Positions 12,011-22,975 of a DNA stretch of 64,000 bases are shown one piece after another. Position 1 is the first letter of the stretch. The number at the start of each line of letters is the position of its first letter. The position numbers and the translations under genes were made by a program. Source of the DNA: Panopea generosa (taxonomy: Eukaryota; Mollusca; Bivalvia; Adapedonta; Hiatellidae); the NCBI GenBank assembly GCA_029582155.1, contig CM055899.1, positions 70,391,719 to 70,455,718 on the forward strand. Reading direction: 5' to 3'. Below the pieces are notes generated by a model that saw only the letters and a list, made by a program, of their open reading frames with translations, was not told where the DNA came from and searched no databases.

Positions 12011-13000
12011 ATTGCATTTACCTTGATAAACACCACGTTGCCAGTGAGAGGAACGATACTTGTTCTCGCATCAGGTCAATTTGTTGAGATTATAATATCT
12101 TATCCCCGTAAAAATACATATATCGTTATACGATTTGTAAAAAATAATATACACATATATCACAAAGTATATTAAGTGATAAAGTTTACTGTGATACGAT
12201 AAAACTTAAACATGATACTTATAATTTCTTGTTAAAGCATTTGTCACGATGAGTTTATAGTTTCGTGATACATTAACACATTAAAGTTTAACTAGAGTTT
12301 TCTATATATAATTTATTTTGTTGGCATTACCAATGAAGTAGCCATTCAAACCAAATACGCATATTTGGCACTCTCAAATTGCAAAACTCAATTTTCAGTT
12401 AGAAGATTTTCAAAATAGATTAAAGTTTCAGATTGAAAAAATACCGATTGAAAATTTGGTATTCCAATTGGAAAGTTAATTTTTAGCTTACTTAGAAAAA
12501 AAAACGATTGCAACTGTGACCTAAATCGTCAATTTATAATGCAATAATTACCTTTTCATTATCGCACAGTCTTACGCTTAAAACTGCGATACTTTGTCAA
12601 TAAAAATTATGAAAAATGAAAAAAAGTTTTTAATCATTTTTTTCCCGGGAATTTTTTTGTGCTGTGCTGTATGAAAAAATATCATATTGATGGCCTAACT
12701 GACGGCAAACACGGCAGCTTCTTACAATGACAAATATCAAGTGTATCCTGCTTTATTTTAAGTGTATCCTGCTTTATTTTATTTAATCAATACTAGCATA
12801 ATTTAATATCATATTCGATATAATCGTTAAAACAAATAATGAGTATTTCTTTAGAATAAAACAACATAAATATATACTCTAGCGTACGATTAAAACAGCA
12901 CCGATACGTGTTGCTCACGGAGGAAACATATTTATATCTGTGGTAAGTGTTTTTAATGTCACATTTACGGTTTAAACGGTTCAGCCAGTACATTGTTTTG
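12011..13000. other. Gene-poor AT-rich DNA
   Basis: No gene or repeat family recognised, apart from a 21-base direct duplication (AAGTGTATCCTGCTTTATTTT) near 12737-12781. Confidence 0.5.
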
Positions 13001-13104
13001 TCATCGGAAACTACATCGAATGATACATGTATGGTCTTTTCTTGGTTGTGATTTGTGCTACATAGGAATCTCTTTATTATACATTATTTACACATTTCAA
13101 CGTA

Positions 13105-13342
13105 TTTTTACTGAAATGAACAGCTAACCCGCCACCTGTCATTTTATGTATTTTGTCAAAAATTATCAAAGCGGTTTCCTTGAAATTTAGACTTAAATAA
13201 GAAAGAACATTAAGAATAGCGCTGACCAAGTATGTATTATTAAATTTACAGTAATTGAAATAATTTCATAATTATTGAAATCGGTCAATTTTGACGAAAA
13301 TAGTAGAAATACATAAGTGGCGGGTTAGCTGTTCCGTTCGAT
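13105..13342. mobile_element. MITE-like element with 23-bp satellite unit at each end
   Basis: Inverted ends both contain GAACAGCTAACCCGCCAC, or close to it. The left unit is at 13112-13135 and the right, inverted, at 13317-13340. The inner arms continue imperfectly with ATGTATTT. The paralogous block at 25.7 kb lacks this DNA, so it is an insertion. No coding capacity. The exact ends are uncertain because the outermost arms diverge. Confidence 0.6.
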
Positions 13343-13688
13343 ATATTATATGAAGATACAACTGTCTTGCTACAAACCAAGAATTGGTACACGTCCACAT
13401 CTCTGTGATAATTGGTGAAGACGGTCTCTTAAAATGTCGGGAATTAGTCAGCAATTTGCAGAGACACTGGTTACCCGCCTAGATATATTGTTCTGACCGC
13501 CGTGCTTAGTTTATCCCAGAACCTGATATCTCTCTGATATCATGTGTATTAACCCCCAGTGGAATAGCAAGTCATAGCAATTGAACACTTACTCAATTGT
13601 GAAGCGGGGCGGTAGCATAATGGATAGAGTGTTTGCCGCTCACGCCAGAGGTTGCGGGTTCGATCCCCAGTCCGACCCGATGCCTCTC

Positions 13689-14827
13689 TGTCACAATACA
13701 GATTTTTATGATTTTAACCCCTTTATTTTACCCTTTGCTTCATACGCACCTGTATTATTGGGTTTTATATTCCTTTGTTAGCTTGTCTATTCACCCGTGA
13801 AATAAGCAAAGCACATGCCAATTAGACATATACAGTGAGAGTGTGTAAGTGGTCAGTCGGTGATATGGTCAGATAGAGAGAAATTGGCAGATATATAGTA
13901 TTCAAAGAATCAAAAAGGAGAGATACTGTGGTTTATGGGCGATTCAACAATATAGATAAATATATATGTAGAGAAGAAGTCATGGCATACCCGTGTGTGG
14001 TAACAATATGAGATGTCTACCTATGTGAAAAATATAATACGTCCTAAGTGGTACACGTGATTATATAATGTGACATCGTATTGAATTTAATATTATACAT
14101 TCTATGTGATATATGTATTATAAGTTGTCGTCATGATAGAGATACCCCTGAGTGGTAACAATATGAGATGTCTACCTATGTGAAAAATATAATACGTCCT
14201 AGGTGGTACACGTGATTATATAATGTGACATCGTATTGAATTTAATATTATACATTCTATGTGATATATGTATTATAAGTTGTCGTCATGATAGAGATAC
14301 CCCTGAGTGGTAACAATATGAGATGTCTACCTATGTGTAAAATATAATGCGTCCTAAGTGGTACACGTGATTATATAATGTGACATCGTATTGAATTTAA
14401 TATTATACATCGTAGTAATATATGCATAATATTTAGTCGTCATGATGGAGACCTGTGTGGTAATAAAGATGTGATTAATAAAAATATTGAGTAGCATCTC
14501 TCGCCAAACCTACTTTAACGACGAATCATAGCGGGCAAAGAGCTATATCTGGAAGAATATGATAGCGGTGTTTTATCGTTGTACATTTTTAAAACGTTGA
14601 GTGAATTTTTAAACATTACGGAACATATTGAGAATGTCTACATTATAACTATTTGGATACAAATATGTTTAGAATTAGTGTGGTAGAGTGTATTGCCTTG
14701 AACAATATATTATTATATTACATGCAATAAAACATCATTGATTGTAGCCATTTTGTTGAAGCTTCATTTCTTCTTACAAAGGTCAATAACAAATAATAAA
14801 GAATCTGACTCACACCTATGTGTGACA
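13689..14827. mobile_element. Solo LTR inserted in SINE D
   Basis: Begins TGTCACA and ends TGTGACA, a 7-base inverted end of the TG...CA type. CTCTC on each side (13684-13688, 14828-14832) is a 5-base target duplication that restores the SINE when removed. Length is 1139 bp with no coding capacity. The size, ends and 5-base duplication fit a solo LTR better than a TIR transposon. Confidence 0.65.
13995..14460. repeat. 155-bp tandem repeat, three units
   Basis: GGTAACAATATGAGATGTCT recurs at about 13999, 14154 and 14309. The first two units are nearly identical, and a decayed fourth start lies near 14459. It lies inside the solo LTR. Confidence 0.85.
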
Positions 14828-15354
14828 CTCTCTTAAAACACTACACAGAACGCGGACTCGAGAGCGGTTCATATAAGCTTTGAGACTTCATCGCAATCGA
14901 GCTGAAATATAAAAAAAAATTAGTATAAACTAATTGTGACGTAATTTAAACATTCAGTTGTAGCCACTGACCAATCAACGTGCTCATATGTGATTTTCCA
15001 AACAGTGCTATTTAACTGACCTAAACAGGAGAGTTAGGTCCTTCTACAGGTTACCACCGTGATATATCTTAACTACTGTTGTAAAGCACGTTAACCCTCA
15101 TACAAACAAAGTATCAGAACTATTCATGTTCATTTCAACAAAATTATTAACAAGTTTTGTGAAAATGTAAATAAAAAAATCTTTGAAAATACAAATTGAT
15201 ATAATATTGGAATGTTATTTTATTGTACAAAAACAAAATTAACGATTTTGAATATAAGCTATGCATATAATGCATCAGGGTTTGTTATATCTATGGTATT
15301 GTGGCCAGATGTGTTGTTTTATTAATCTCACTATTGTAAACAATCGAGCACGTA

Positions 15355-15591
15355 CAGCTGATTCAAATTTGAATACAAATGAGATACGGTCACTGCATTT
15401 GATATAGGTAAAGTAGGCATTTTAACATAGTTATGCAATTAAATCAACAATTAGATACCTGTTTTTGTTAACAACGGTCCTCAGGTAAATAAAAATCACC
15501 TGTACTTTATTTGCATGGCACGATTTACCTACTTTACATATATCAAAATGCAGTGACCGAATCTCATTTGCATTCAAATTTGAATCGACTG
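15355..15591. mobile_element. TA-flanked MITE with about 65-bp inverted ends
   Basis: The left arm starts CAGCTGATTCAAATTTGAAT. The right arm is its near-perfect inverse ending ATTCAAATTTGAATCGACTG. The similarity continues inward through ATGAGATACGGTCACTGCAT. TA on both sides, and a single TA at the matching site 26,107 in the paralogous block, show a TA duplication. This fits a Tc1/mariner-type MITE. Confidence 0.75.
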
Positions 15592-15808
15592 TAGTTTTCC
15601 TACTTAGGTTTAACTTAGGTCTAACTGGGATCTTTTTGTAGCATAAAGCGTACGTAACAGCACGCGGGTAGTCCATTAAGCGAACCCTATAGGTTAAATT
15701 GAGGTCAAGATTCATACGTTGACAGTAACAATTTAAACATATTGGTTTCTGTATTTACTTGTGTATATTTAAAGGTATCGTTCTAATCTAAACCCATACA
15801 TTCAAACG

Positions 15809-15930
15809 TTTGACGACGTCACAGTTAAGTAAGCGTTCATTTGCTATGACTTGTAGAACAGGCATAGAATTCCATGCTGTTTCAGACCTGATTCGGAAAA
15901 TGTTACATCTGGAATAGACTATCTAATAAG
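15809..15930 (-). mobile_element. MITE family M, partial copy
   Basis: GTTCATTTGCTATGACTTGT, CATAGAATTC and GGAATAGACTA blocks match the reverse orientation of the 62.94 kb copy and the 51.24 kb copy. Confidence 0.55.
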
Positions 15931-16238
15931 CAATATTTTAAAAGCATATTTCGGATACTTTAAAATGTAAAATATTACGTAACTTTGAAACATGGTGTGC
16001 AAGATGTATTTCAACCACAAACTTTATTGTTCAATAACATGTTTGTATTGATTTCAAACATTCACAAAGGTTTGCATGTATATTTACAGCAATGACATAT
16101 ATTAAATAGAACATGATGCACACATACAAATTACATTTATATTTTAAGGTGTTTTTTTTTCAAGATTAAGCTTTTAATAAGACTATTCAACCTAACGAGT
16201 CAACTCAATTGTTTTTGCTAATCGAAATTCAAGTTTAA

Positions 16239-16471
16239 CCCTTTACTCCATAGAAACGCGTTTTCCCGCACCAACTACAGAAGGCCTTTGAAAACAGTGC
16301 AGGAAAAGTTCAGATTGCTCGTTACAAGCAATCTGAACACTTCCTGCGCTGTTTTCCACTCTGTCAGTTAATATAAAAATAATTCACTTAGTAATTCAAA
16401 AGCCTTCTATATTAGTTGTCCAAAGGCGTCTATATTAGAGGTGTCCAAAGGCGTCTATATGAAGTAAAGGG
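16239..16471. mobile_element. TTAA-flanked MITE (piggyBac-like ends), copy 1
   Basis: Ends are CCCTTTACTCCAT... and ...AAGTAAAGGG, flanked by TTAA at 16235-16238 and 16472-16475. TTAA duplication with CCC...GGG ends is typical of piggyBac-type elements. An internal hairpin TTCAGATTGCTCG...CAATCTGAA is present. It is related to 41,714-41,905 in the opposite orientation. Confidence 0.7.
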
Positions 16472-16475
16472 TTAA

Positions 16476-18730
16476 ATTACGATAGTCATCAACATTTATT
16501 GAAACTAATAGAATAAATTTAATTGAAAAAAAAAAATTGTTTCACAAGATTAATAATTATACAGGTAATGTATTGTCATTTGTGTAATATTTCTTATATT
16601 ATGATACGCACTGTTTTGAGAAATTTCATTGTTGAAATTTATAAATGGCCAAGGTCAAAAGTTTGCCGATTGCTGGATAACCGTGAAACTTGAAACTTTT
16701 TATAAATAAGGTTAGTATTGTAAACATAAATAGGTCATATTTACAAGATCGCTGCGGCGTGTCTAACACTCATCTTTGTTATATTTGCCTAATCAGACTT
16801 AAGATCTCTCCGGGGGATGTTATCGAATACAGCCCTCCATAATGGGATATACAAACCCAGCAATGACCGGTAGCAAAACGTTTAAAGCTACTATACATAT
16901 TTCATTTTAAATAGTCACATGTGAAGCTATAATCGTATGGATCTTAAGAAGAGGTTAAGCAGTAAATGTACAGCTGAGTATTTTTATATATAACCGTTTA
17001 TATTTTGTAAAACAAATATGTTAATAAACAAATATGTCGGCATCAACATTGAAAATGGTTGTATTTATACAAATTACTGCATGTATCTGATTATTGTGCA
17101 GAACGTAACGGAAAAAATGAAATAACATAAAATAAAAACATACTTGGAGTTATTCATAAAGACAAGTAACTCATTTTGAAATATGGTATGCATACTTCTC
17201 AGTAATATAACGTTTAACGTTACTATATACAATTTCGACGGACATTGATCATCTTTGATAATGCATTATGTATTAATGTCTTGTTGGATATGTCATTCTA
17301 TGCATGAGCAAGTTATAATCAACATTCGTTGTTTAACGATAAGAAATGTTAATAGATGTATTTAATGCACACACTTATCGTTTGTTCATAAGAAACCGGT
17401 CAAATCAGATTCATGTTAGACGGTCGATATTTTGTACAATGCCGTCGGTTTTTGCACGTGTGGGTAGATAAATTGATCGCCTGTTAGCCGTCGCTGATAT
17501 TTAAATGACGTTAAATATTAAAACAAGCAAACAAAATCTAGTCTGTGTCGGGAAGTAGACCAGGTATATTAATACTAACGTTATGTAAATACTGTTAACA
17601 TAATTGAACATATATTTGCATGTAATCTATGATGGACATTGTTAACAATAGAATAGTGAGGTTTAAAATGGAAAATTGCACCCTTAAAGTTAAAACTATA
17701 TTTACAATCGCTTTCTTTGCGTAACAAATATACTGGGAATATATACCCCCAATGGAGAGTGCAAAACATGTCGATAACACACGTAGGGATTTTATCCATT
17801 AAAAGATGTTAGTAGCTAAATATCTAGTTGAAAATATTTGAACATTGTGCATAGAAAAAGGTGATATTATAAACAAATATGCAGATTGCAGTTTCAGGCT
17901 TTGTTCGACCATAGATGTATATGAATTTATACATATTGTTTAATAAAGAAACTATAACTATCGGAACATTGACTTAACATTAACATTAACCTAATGTCAA
18001 ACGTCATATGTAAAGACATTTTTAGATATTTATAACCGAAACATTACATAATTTTTTCAGTTCTTTAGTTCTTTGCATATTTTTTTTTTTGAGCCATATT
18101 GTGACCCGTTTATTATTTATACGTACATACAAACATAACATGACAACATAACAGTTCGATTTGAATTAGCATATATTTTTCATGCAATTATCCATCATGC
18201 ATTTTTCATTAATAAATTAAGTTCTATAAATCATTCACTCATATGTTCTTTCTTTCATTCGTCAGCTCATTCATTCGTTTTTTTCATTCTTTTATTCGTT
18301 TGTATATTCGTTTAGTGAGTGAATTACACATTTGTTCATGCACTCATTCACTTCTACTGGGTATATGACATATTTGTCTATGTATCGCCTTCCTCTCATC
18401 TGCATATTGTCTTACTAATAAGAATATGTTTATTAGATGATGAGGGGTGGCTTAAGAAAATTAGACGATGTACAGTGAAGCCAGTTTGTATACAACCGGT
18501 TACCCATTCATTGTCCTTGTCGAAACTAAAGCCAAGGAGGATATGTAGGTAATGTCTAGTACGAACATTAAAATACATTCACTAATATTCAAGTAAAATA
18601 GTGTAGGTTGCATGAAAAAATCGTGGATGTATCATAGCTTCATCTATATACATAACTATTTTTTAATTGAGCACTTCTTACTCGATTTATATCGGTAAAG
18701 AATACATTATTATACAGGTGTAGTTATCGT
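16476..18730. other. Gene-poor AT-rich DNA
   Basis: No gene seen. Simple runs and TTCATTCATTCG-like low complexity occur at 18.23-18.35 kb. Confidence 0.5.
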
Positions 18731-18734
18731 CAGA

Positions 18735-19865
18735 TTACGCATTTGTCGTCTGCAAGTCTGATAAATACTTAATCGCGGTTTTATTTTCTCGCCTGGGATT
18801 TAGCCATTTAAGTTGGTCTTTTATTGAGCGAATAATAATTGATGAGAGTGTATCAGAGTTGAATGACTTTTTGTCAAATTTAAAGCTGTTCCTATATTTC
18901 CATATATGCCACTTTGCTTCAAATATTACAGTATTTAAAATATTGCATTTCATAGGAGGCTTGTAAAAGCCAAGTGCTATTGAATCGTAATTTAAATTGC
19001 GCTGTTCGATGTCGAGTATATCTATAAGATCATTAATTACGACTTCTAGATGTTTTATGACGGGTTTTATATAATCGCATCTAAAGAATAGATGGATTAA
19101 AGTTTCTCTTTCCTTTTTGCACATGTTACATAATTCATTTGATAATCGCATTATATTCAATCTGTGTTCCGTAAAAATTGCATTATGAAGAAATTTCCAT
19201 TGGAACTGCTTGGCTTTGTTGGAACTGAACCAGCTTTTAATATTCATCCATATATGCTTCCACTCGACATTATTTGCTAAGAGTTGTTCTTCCCATTTTA
19301 TTTCTGTAATTCGTGACGGGTTTTTATTGCTATGCGAATTTGTAAAGACAAGTATTTGTTTCGTCTTGAGTTTATTTGGTGAAATAAGTTCTTTCTTGAA
19401 ATTTAGAATGTTTGTGTCTTTCATAAGTAAATTAGAAGTTAAATTTTGTTCTATTCGATAATCATTTGTCTTTAAGACGTTAATGAATTTTTGCGGAATT
19501 GATTTTTTAAGTACTGACCATTCGGCAATCCAGTTTTGTGCGAATTGTAGCTTGCCAAGGAGCGTGTTTTCAGAAATAAAGGTTTTTGCGTCCGTGTCCC
19601 ATATATCGGATAGCGTTTTAATGTTGCTTTTTGAAAATGATTTTAGAAAGAGAAGCTTATTTGAAAAAATAATCTTATGATTTCCAAAAAGTGCAAGATT
19701 ACGGATCTCATCAATGTTTGTGATTGTAAATAATTTACGAAATGATACCCATGCAGAGATTGCTTTTTTGTAAAATTCGGATACTCGGTTTTGATTTGGG
19801 TATTGAAGTCCTTCAATACAGGAGCATTGAGTTCTTTGCATATTCATCTTACACGTATGTATCAA
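18735..19865 (-). CDS. LINE ORF2 C-terminal part (zf-RVT type)
   Basis: The frame holds 376 residues without a stop. It resembles the region after the reverse transcriptase in L1/Tx1-like non-LTR retrotransposons. Near residues 215-265 it has the helical Gln-Trp-Lys-Phe-Leu-His motif and a zinc-knuckle-like CX2CX8HX4C (Cys246, Cys249, His258, Cys263), the layout of the zf-RVT domain. The endonuclease and reverse-transcriptase parts are absent upstream (higher coordinates), as expected for 5' truncation during retrotransposition. The Met used as start is probably incidental. The open frame over 1.1 kb suggests a young copy. I see no clear A-tail at its 3' side. It is not expected to be functional alone. 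Confidence 0.7.
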   Translation of the reverse strand: MIHTCKMNMQRTQCSCIEGLQYPNQNRVSEFYKKAISAWVSFRKLFTITNIDEIRNLALFGNHKIIFSNKLLFLKSFSKSNIKTLSDIWDTDAKTFISENTLLGKLQFAQNWIAEWSVLKKSIPQKFINVLKTNDYRIEQNLTSNLLMKDTNILNFKKELISPNKLKTKQILVFTNSHSNKNPSRITEIKWEEQLLANNVEWKHIWMNIKSWFSSNKAKQFQWKFLHNAIFTEHRLNIMRLSNELCNMCKKERETLIHLFFRCDYIKPVIKHLEVVINDLIDILDIEQRNLNYDSIALGFYKPPMKCNILNTVIFEAKWHIWKYRNSFKFDKKSFNSDTLSSIIIRSIKDQLKWLNPRRENKTAIKYLSDLQTTNA

Positions 19866-21650
19866 AACAGAGCGTGTCGTTAATTGATTATCTAATTACA
19901 AAGGCATGCTATTTTATAAGCGCATTCGTGACTTTATAACATAATATTTAAATAAATATAGCGACCACACAACGCTCAGTGATATCTTTTTCTATTTTCT
20001 GAAGATTAATTATTTTTATATCGGACATTCAAAGATTGCTCTAAGATATCATATCGGTTAATTGATGAGTTTGTCGTTAAGTATCGTACACACAAAGTGA
20101 GTCAAGTCTTGCTATAAGATATCGGTTTCGTGATGGGCTTGTCGTTAAGTATCTAAAACACAAAGTGGGGTCAAGTTTTGCTCTAAGATATCGAATTCGT
20201 GATGGGCTTGTCGTTGAGTTACCAGATTTAAATCGGTTAACAATTAGGATCTATTTCATAGCAATACAATATGCTATAAACAATGTTACCGGTAGTATCC
20301 GTAAATTCGAGAATCCGCTTTTAACAAAATAATATGTAGAAAGGATCGACAAAACATCAGGATCTGATTTGCAATTTGCTTTGTTCCTGCAATATCTTAA
20401 GGCTCATCCTTTACGGCGTAATTCGAGATACATGAAACACTGTACATGGCACATTGTACTTGCCCCAAACATACACACAAACATACACACCGGTGTAGCT
20501 ACACGAAGGAACTGCAGGCCAAGTCCTGCACTTTTCCTAGAAAAAATAATAGTCCCCAAGTAATTGTTATATGTTTACATAGAAAAATGCATATAAAGCC
20601 CCTGATAATGCACCGTTGGTCATTTACATTGAAAACAATTATGGCAGAGTACTCCAGAGCCCCCATCAACATTTCTTGACCTGCAGGTTTACTTTGACCA
20701 AGCTAGGCTACTGCCATACACACACACCACCTATCCTAATTTGCAGGAGTGTTGGGAGACGTCTTGGTTCGTAGTACTGGGAGTAAAACTCGATCAAGAT
20801 TTTCTTTTTAATACATCTTATAGTTTAGACTTATGTTTCGCGTATGTCTGCGTGTGTGTTACCTTAATACAAGCGCTTTAAAGTAAAATAAACTTTTAGA
20901 CTTAATAACCATACCCCTCCCTCGTAAAACTCATCAGAATGCTTTGATCGTTTACGTCTTGACTCGCAGTTAACTGAGTTTGATACTCGTTGGAGATTAG
21001 CTTTTAAATACATCTTAGTGCGTGCATGCGTGCGTGCGTGCGTGCGTGCTTGCGTGCGTGCGTGCGTTTAAACAAACATTCAAGTTTTGGAGCAGTTCCC
21101 CGTATCCAAATAGTAGGAGTAGAGTAGAATTATCGCCACCAGCGGGAGAGGGACACCATTCACACACACTACCCTCATGTTGCCGCTCCTCAATAATTGA
21201 AGTACATGTACTCTTACGCTCATTAAAGTATCGTTTACCTACAAAATACTAATAATTACGCTAAATTACTAAAAAAGCAAGCCGTTTCTTTTGAAAGGAA
21301 ATTTATTAATTGAAATTAAAACAGTATCCGGCAGTTTTGTGTGTAATAAATGGGTAATAGATGGGTGTTGTGTATTTGTCGATTGAAAACCTTACCATTG
21401 CTTATTTTTAATTTTTGCAACATGCGACATCAGTCATGTAATGTTTTGGCTAATATTCGACAAACCGTTAAAAAAAGACCCTATGTCTGATCAAATTTAA
21501 CACTGATCAGTTTTCAACGACTGTTTTGATCAAATTTAATGTTGAAATGTGACCTGGGTCAATTTTCAACAATGAAAAATGACCATTTTTCATCGGGGGC
21601 AAAATTTAATGTTAGACCGGCAGTCTTTCCTGACAAGGATAGCGTATGAA
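19866..21650. other. Intergenic DNA with small tandem repeats
   Basis: About three units of 65-70 bp lie at 20,030-20,225 (CTAAGATATC, GATGGGCTTGTCGTTAAGTA). A (GCGT)n microsatellite lies at 21,020-21,067. Neither is coding; open frames over them are artefacts of the repeats. Confidence 0.65.
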
Positions 21651-21679
21651 TTATAATACTGCTACTCAACAGGTGGGAT

Positions 21680-22960
21680 ACAAAACATGTGATAGATAAT
21701 TATATAGGTATAACTTTAATTATATATTGGTCAAAATTATTAACTACTAGTTTAAATAATTGTATCACCAATAACATAATTTCTGATACACAGTTTGCCT
21801 TTCGTAAAGGTCATTCAACATTGGATTCATTGCTTGAATTACAGTATGACATATATATATGTATAAATAATATATGTATAAATAGGAATGCGGTCGAAGT
21901 ATCGGATTTTAGTAAATCTAAAAAAAATGGGGTGCACATATTTAAACAAAAACTTTACATGTCATACACGTACAAAATTAATGGTGTTGATGATGGATTT
22001 ACTTTATATATTTTATGTTGTTCTAAAAGTATAACGTATTGGTGGAAAGCAATAAAAAACTGATAATATGGTAATAAAAAGTACATAATTAAGGCTTCAG
22101 GAGGATTACTATAAAAGTTAATTCAACTGGATATCTGATATTATTCTTTTTAGATTATGGATGTTGGATGTGCTATGTATTTGAGGACAAATAAAAAACA
22201 GGTCCAAAACCTTTCCATATATTTTCAAATTGATTGTTCCTATCACGATTGACATAGTTAAATTGAACGAAATGTTATCCTTGAAAATTATAAACATTTT
22301 AAAACTGATTTTGCATACGAACACTATATTGATTCACAATCCAGGAGTTGCTAGTCCGAGGGTGATGCTATGTTTACATTTTTTAAGGATACAAGATCGC
22401 ACGAAATAGAATACCGAGAAATGAAAGATAATGTGTATGTTGCAAAAGTTCTTACGTAGAAGATTAATGTCCTTTTATGCAAATATGTCTATGTTTCAAT
22501 GATTGTAGAAAATGCTATATAAAACGATTTTATTTTCAAAGACCTTCTTTGTTTAAGTTTATTGAATCAATGGAATCTACGAATAAAGCTATTTTGATTA
22601 ATCTAGCTAAAAACATTAACCATAACAACTTTGCCCTAAAAGACAAAATGAACATATTAAATAATAAGCCAACATTAATATTGATTTATCCAATTTTATA
22701 TATGATACAAACAAACTAAAGGGTTATACTTTTAAGAATATTAGCATTATCAACATTAGTTTACTTATTATATGATTTGTAGATTTGTTTAATTAACGTG
22801 ACTAAACGTGACTTAGCGTGACTTAACCTTGTACATATATGCATGTATGTTTGTTATGACGGTGTATAGTGTACAGATGTGTCCCTTTTTGTTATGTTCT
22901 AGTAATGTTGGTTGACATTTGGTTACATATCCCTGTGTATTAAATTGGATAAAGCCACTT
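21680..22960 (+). pseudogene. Decayed LINE reverse-transcriptase remnant
   Basis: The open stretch 21,689-22,063 contains a reverse-transcriptase signature: Asn-Tyr-x-Gly-Ile-Thr-Leu, then a Ser-Lys-Leu-x-Thr helix, then Ile-Ser-Asp-x-Gln-Phe-x-Phe-Arg-Lys-Gly-x-Ser-Thr, as in LINE fingers and palm. A second open stretch at 22,477-22,719 resembles a LINE C-terminus (Arg-Pro-Ser-Leu-Phe-Lys-Phe). The end near 22,930-22,975 has ATTGGATAAAGCCACTTACC followed by short ACCT-type repeats, like a LINE tail. Stops and gaps separate the pieces. Confidence 0.6.
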
Positions 22961-22975
22961 ACCTACCTACCCTAT

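Larger units (their letters stand above)
13603..14931 (+). mobile_element. SINE family D inserted in MITE M
   Basis: The head (13603-13688) is tRNA-like: A-box-like TAGCATAATGGATAGAGTG and B-box GCGGGTTCGATCCCC. The body and A-rich tail resume at 14833-14931. AATTGTGA flanks it on both sides (13595-13602, 14932-14939). A second, 5'-truncated copy at 33.34-33.47 kb runs from B box to body without interruption. The T-arm does not pair properly, so this is not a working tRNA. Confidence 0.7.
13505..15052 (+). mobile_element. MITE family M, copy 1, split by later insertions
   Basis: The two outer parts (13505-13602 and 14940-15052) together match the uninterrupted copy at 62.94-63.17 kb. The flanks are ACCGCCGTG (13496-13504) and ACCACCGTG (15053-15061), a 9-base target duplication with one mismatch. 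The empty paralogue carries only one copy of this site, near ACCGCTGTG. A 9-10 base duplication is within the Mutator-like range; the family assignment is inference. Confidence 0.7.
13003..15605 (+). repeat. Ancient repeat block, copy 1 (with nested insertions)
   Basis: Colinear with 25,608-26,125. Shared anchors in the same order are ACATCGAATGATACATGTATG, TACTGTCTTGCT-like, CATCTCTGTGAT, TTCTGACCGC, GTTGTAAAGCACG, TCTATGGTATTGTG and GTAAACAATCGA. Copy 1 is interrupted by an inverted-ended element at 13.1 kb, a three-layer nest at 13.5-15.05 kb, and a TA-flanked MITE at 15.35 kb. The other copy lacks all three. Confidence 0.75.

Noticed and set aside
13603-13680. tRNA gene
   Set aside because: The T arm pairs at only three positions. 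It is the head of a SINE with its own target duplication.
21022-21252. Ala-Cys-Val-Arg repeat protein
   Set aside because: It comes from the (GCGT)n microsatellite.
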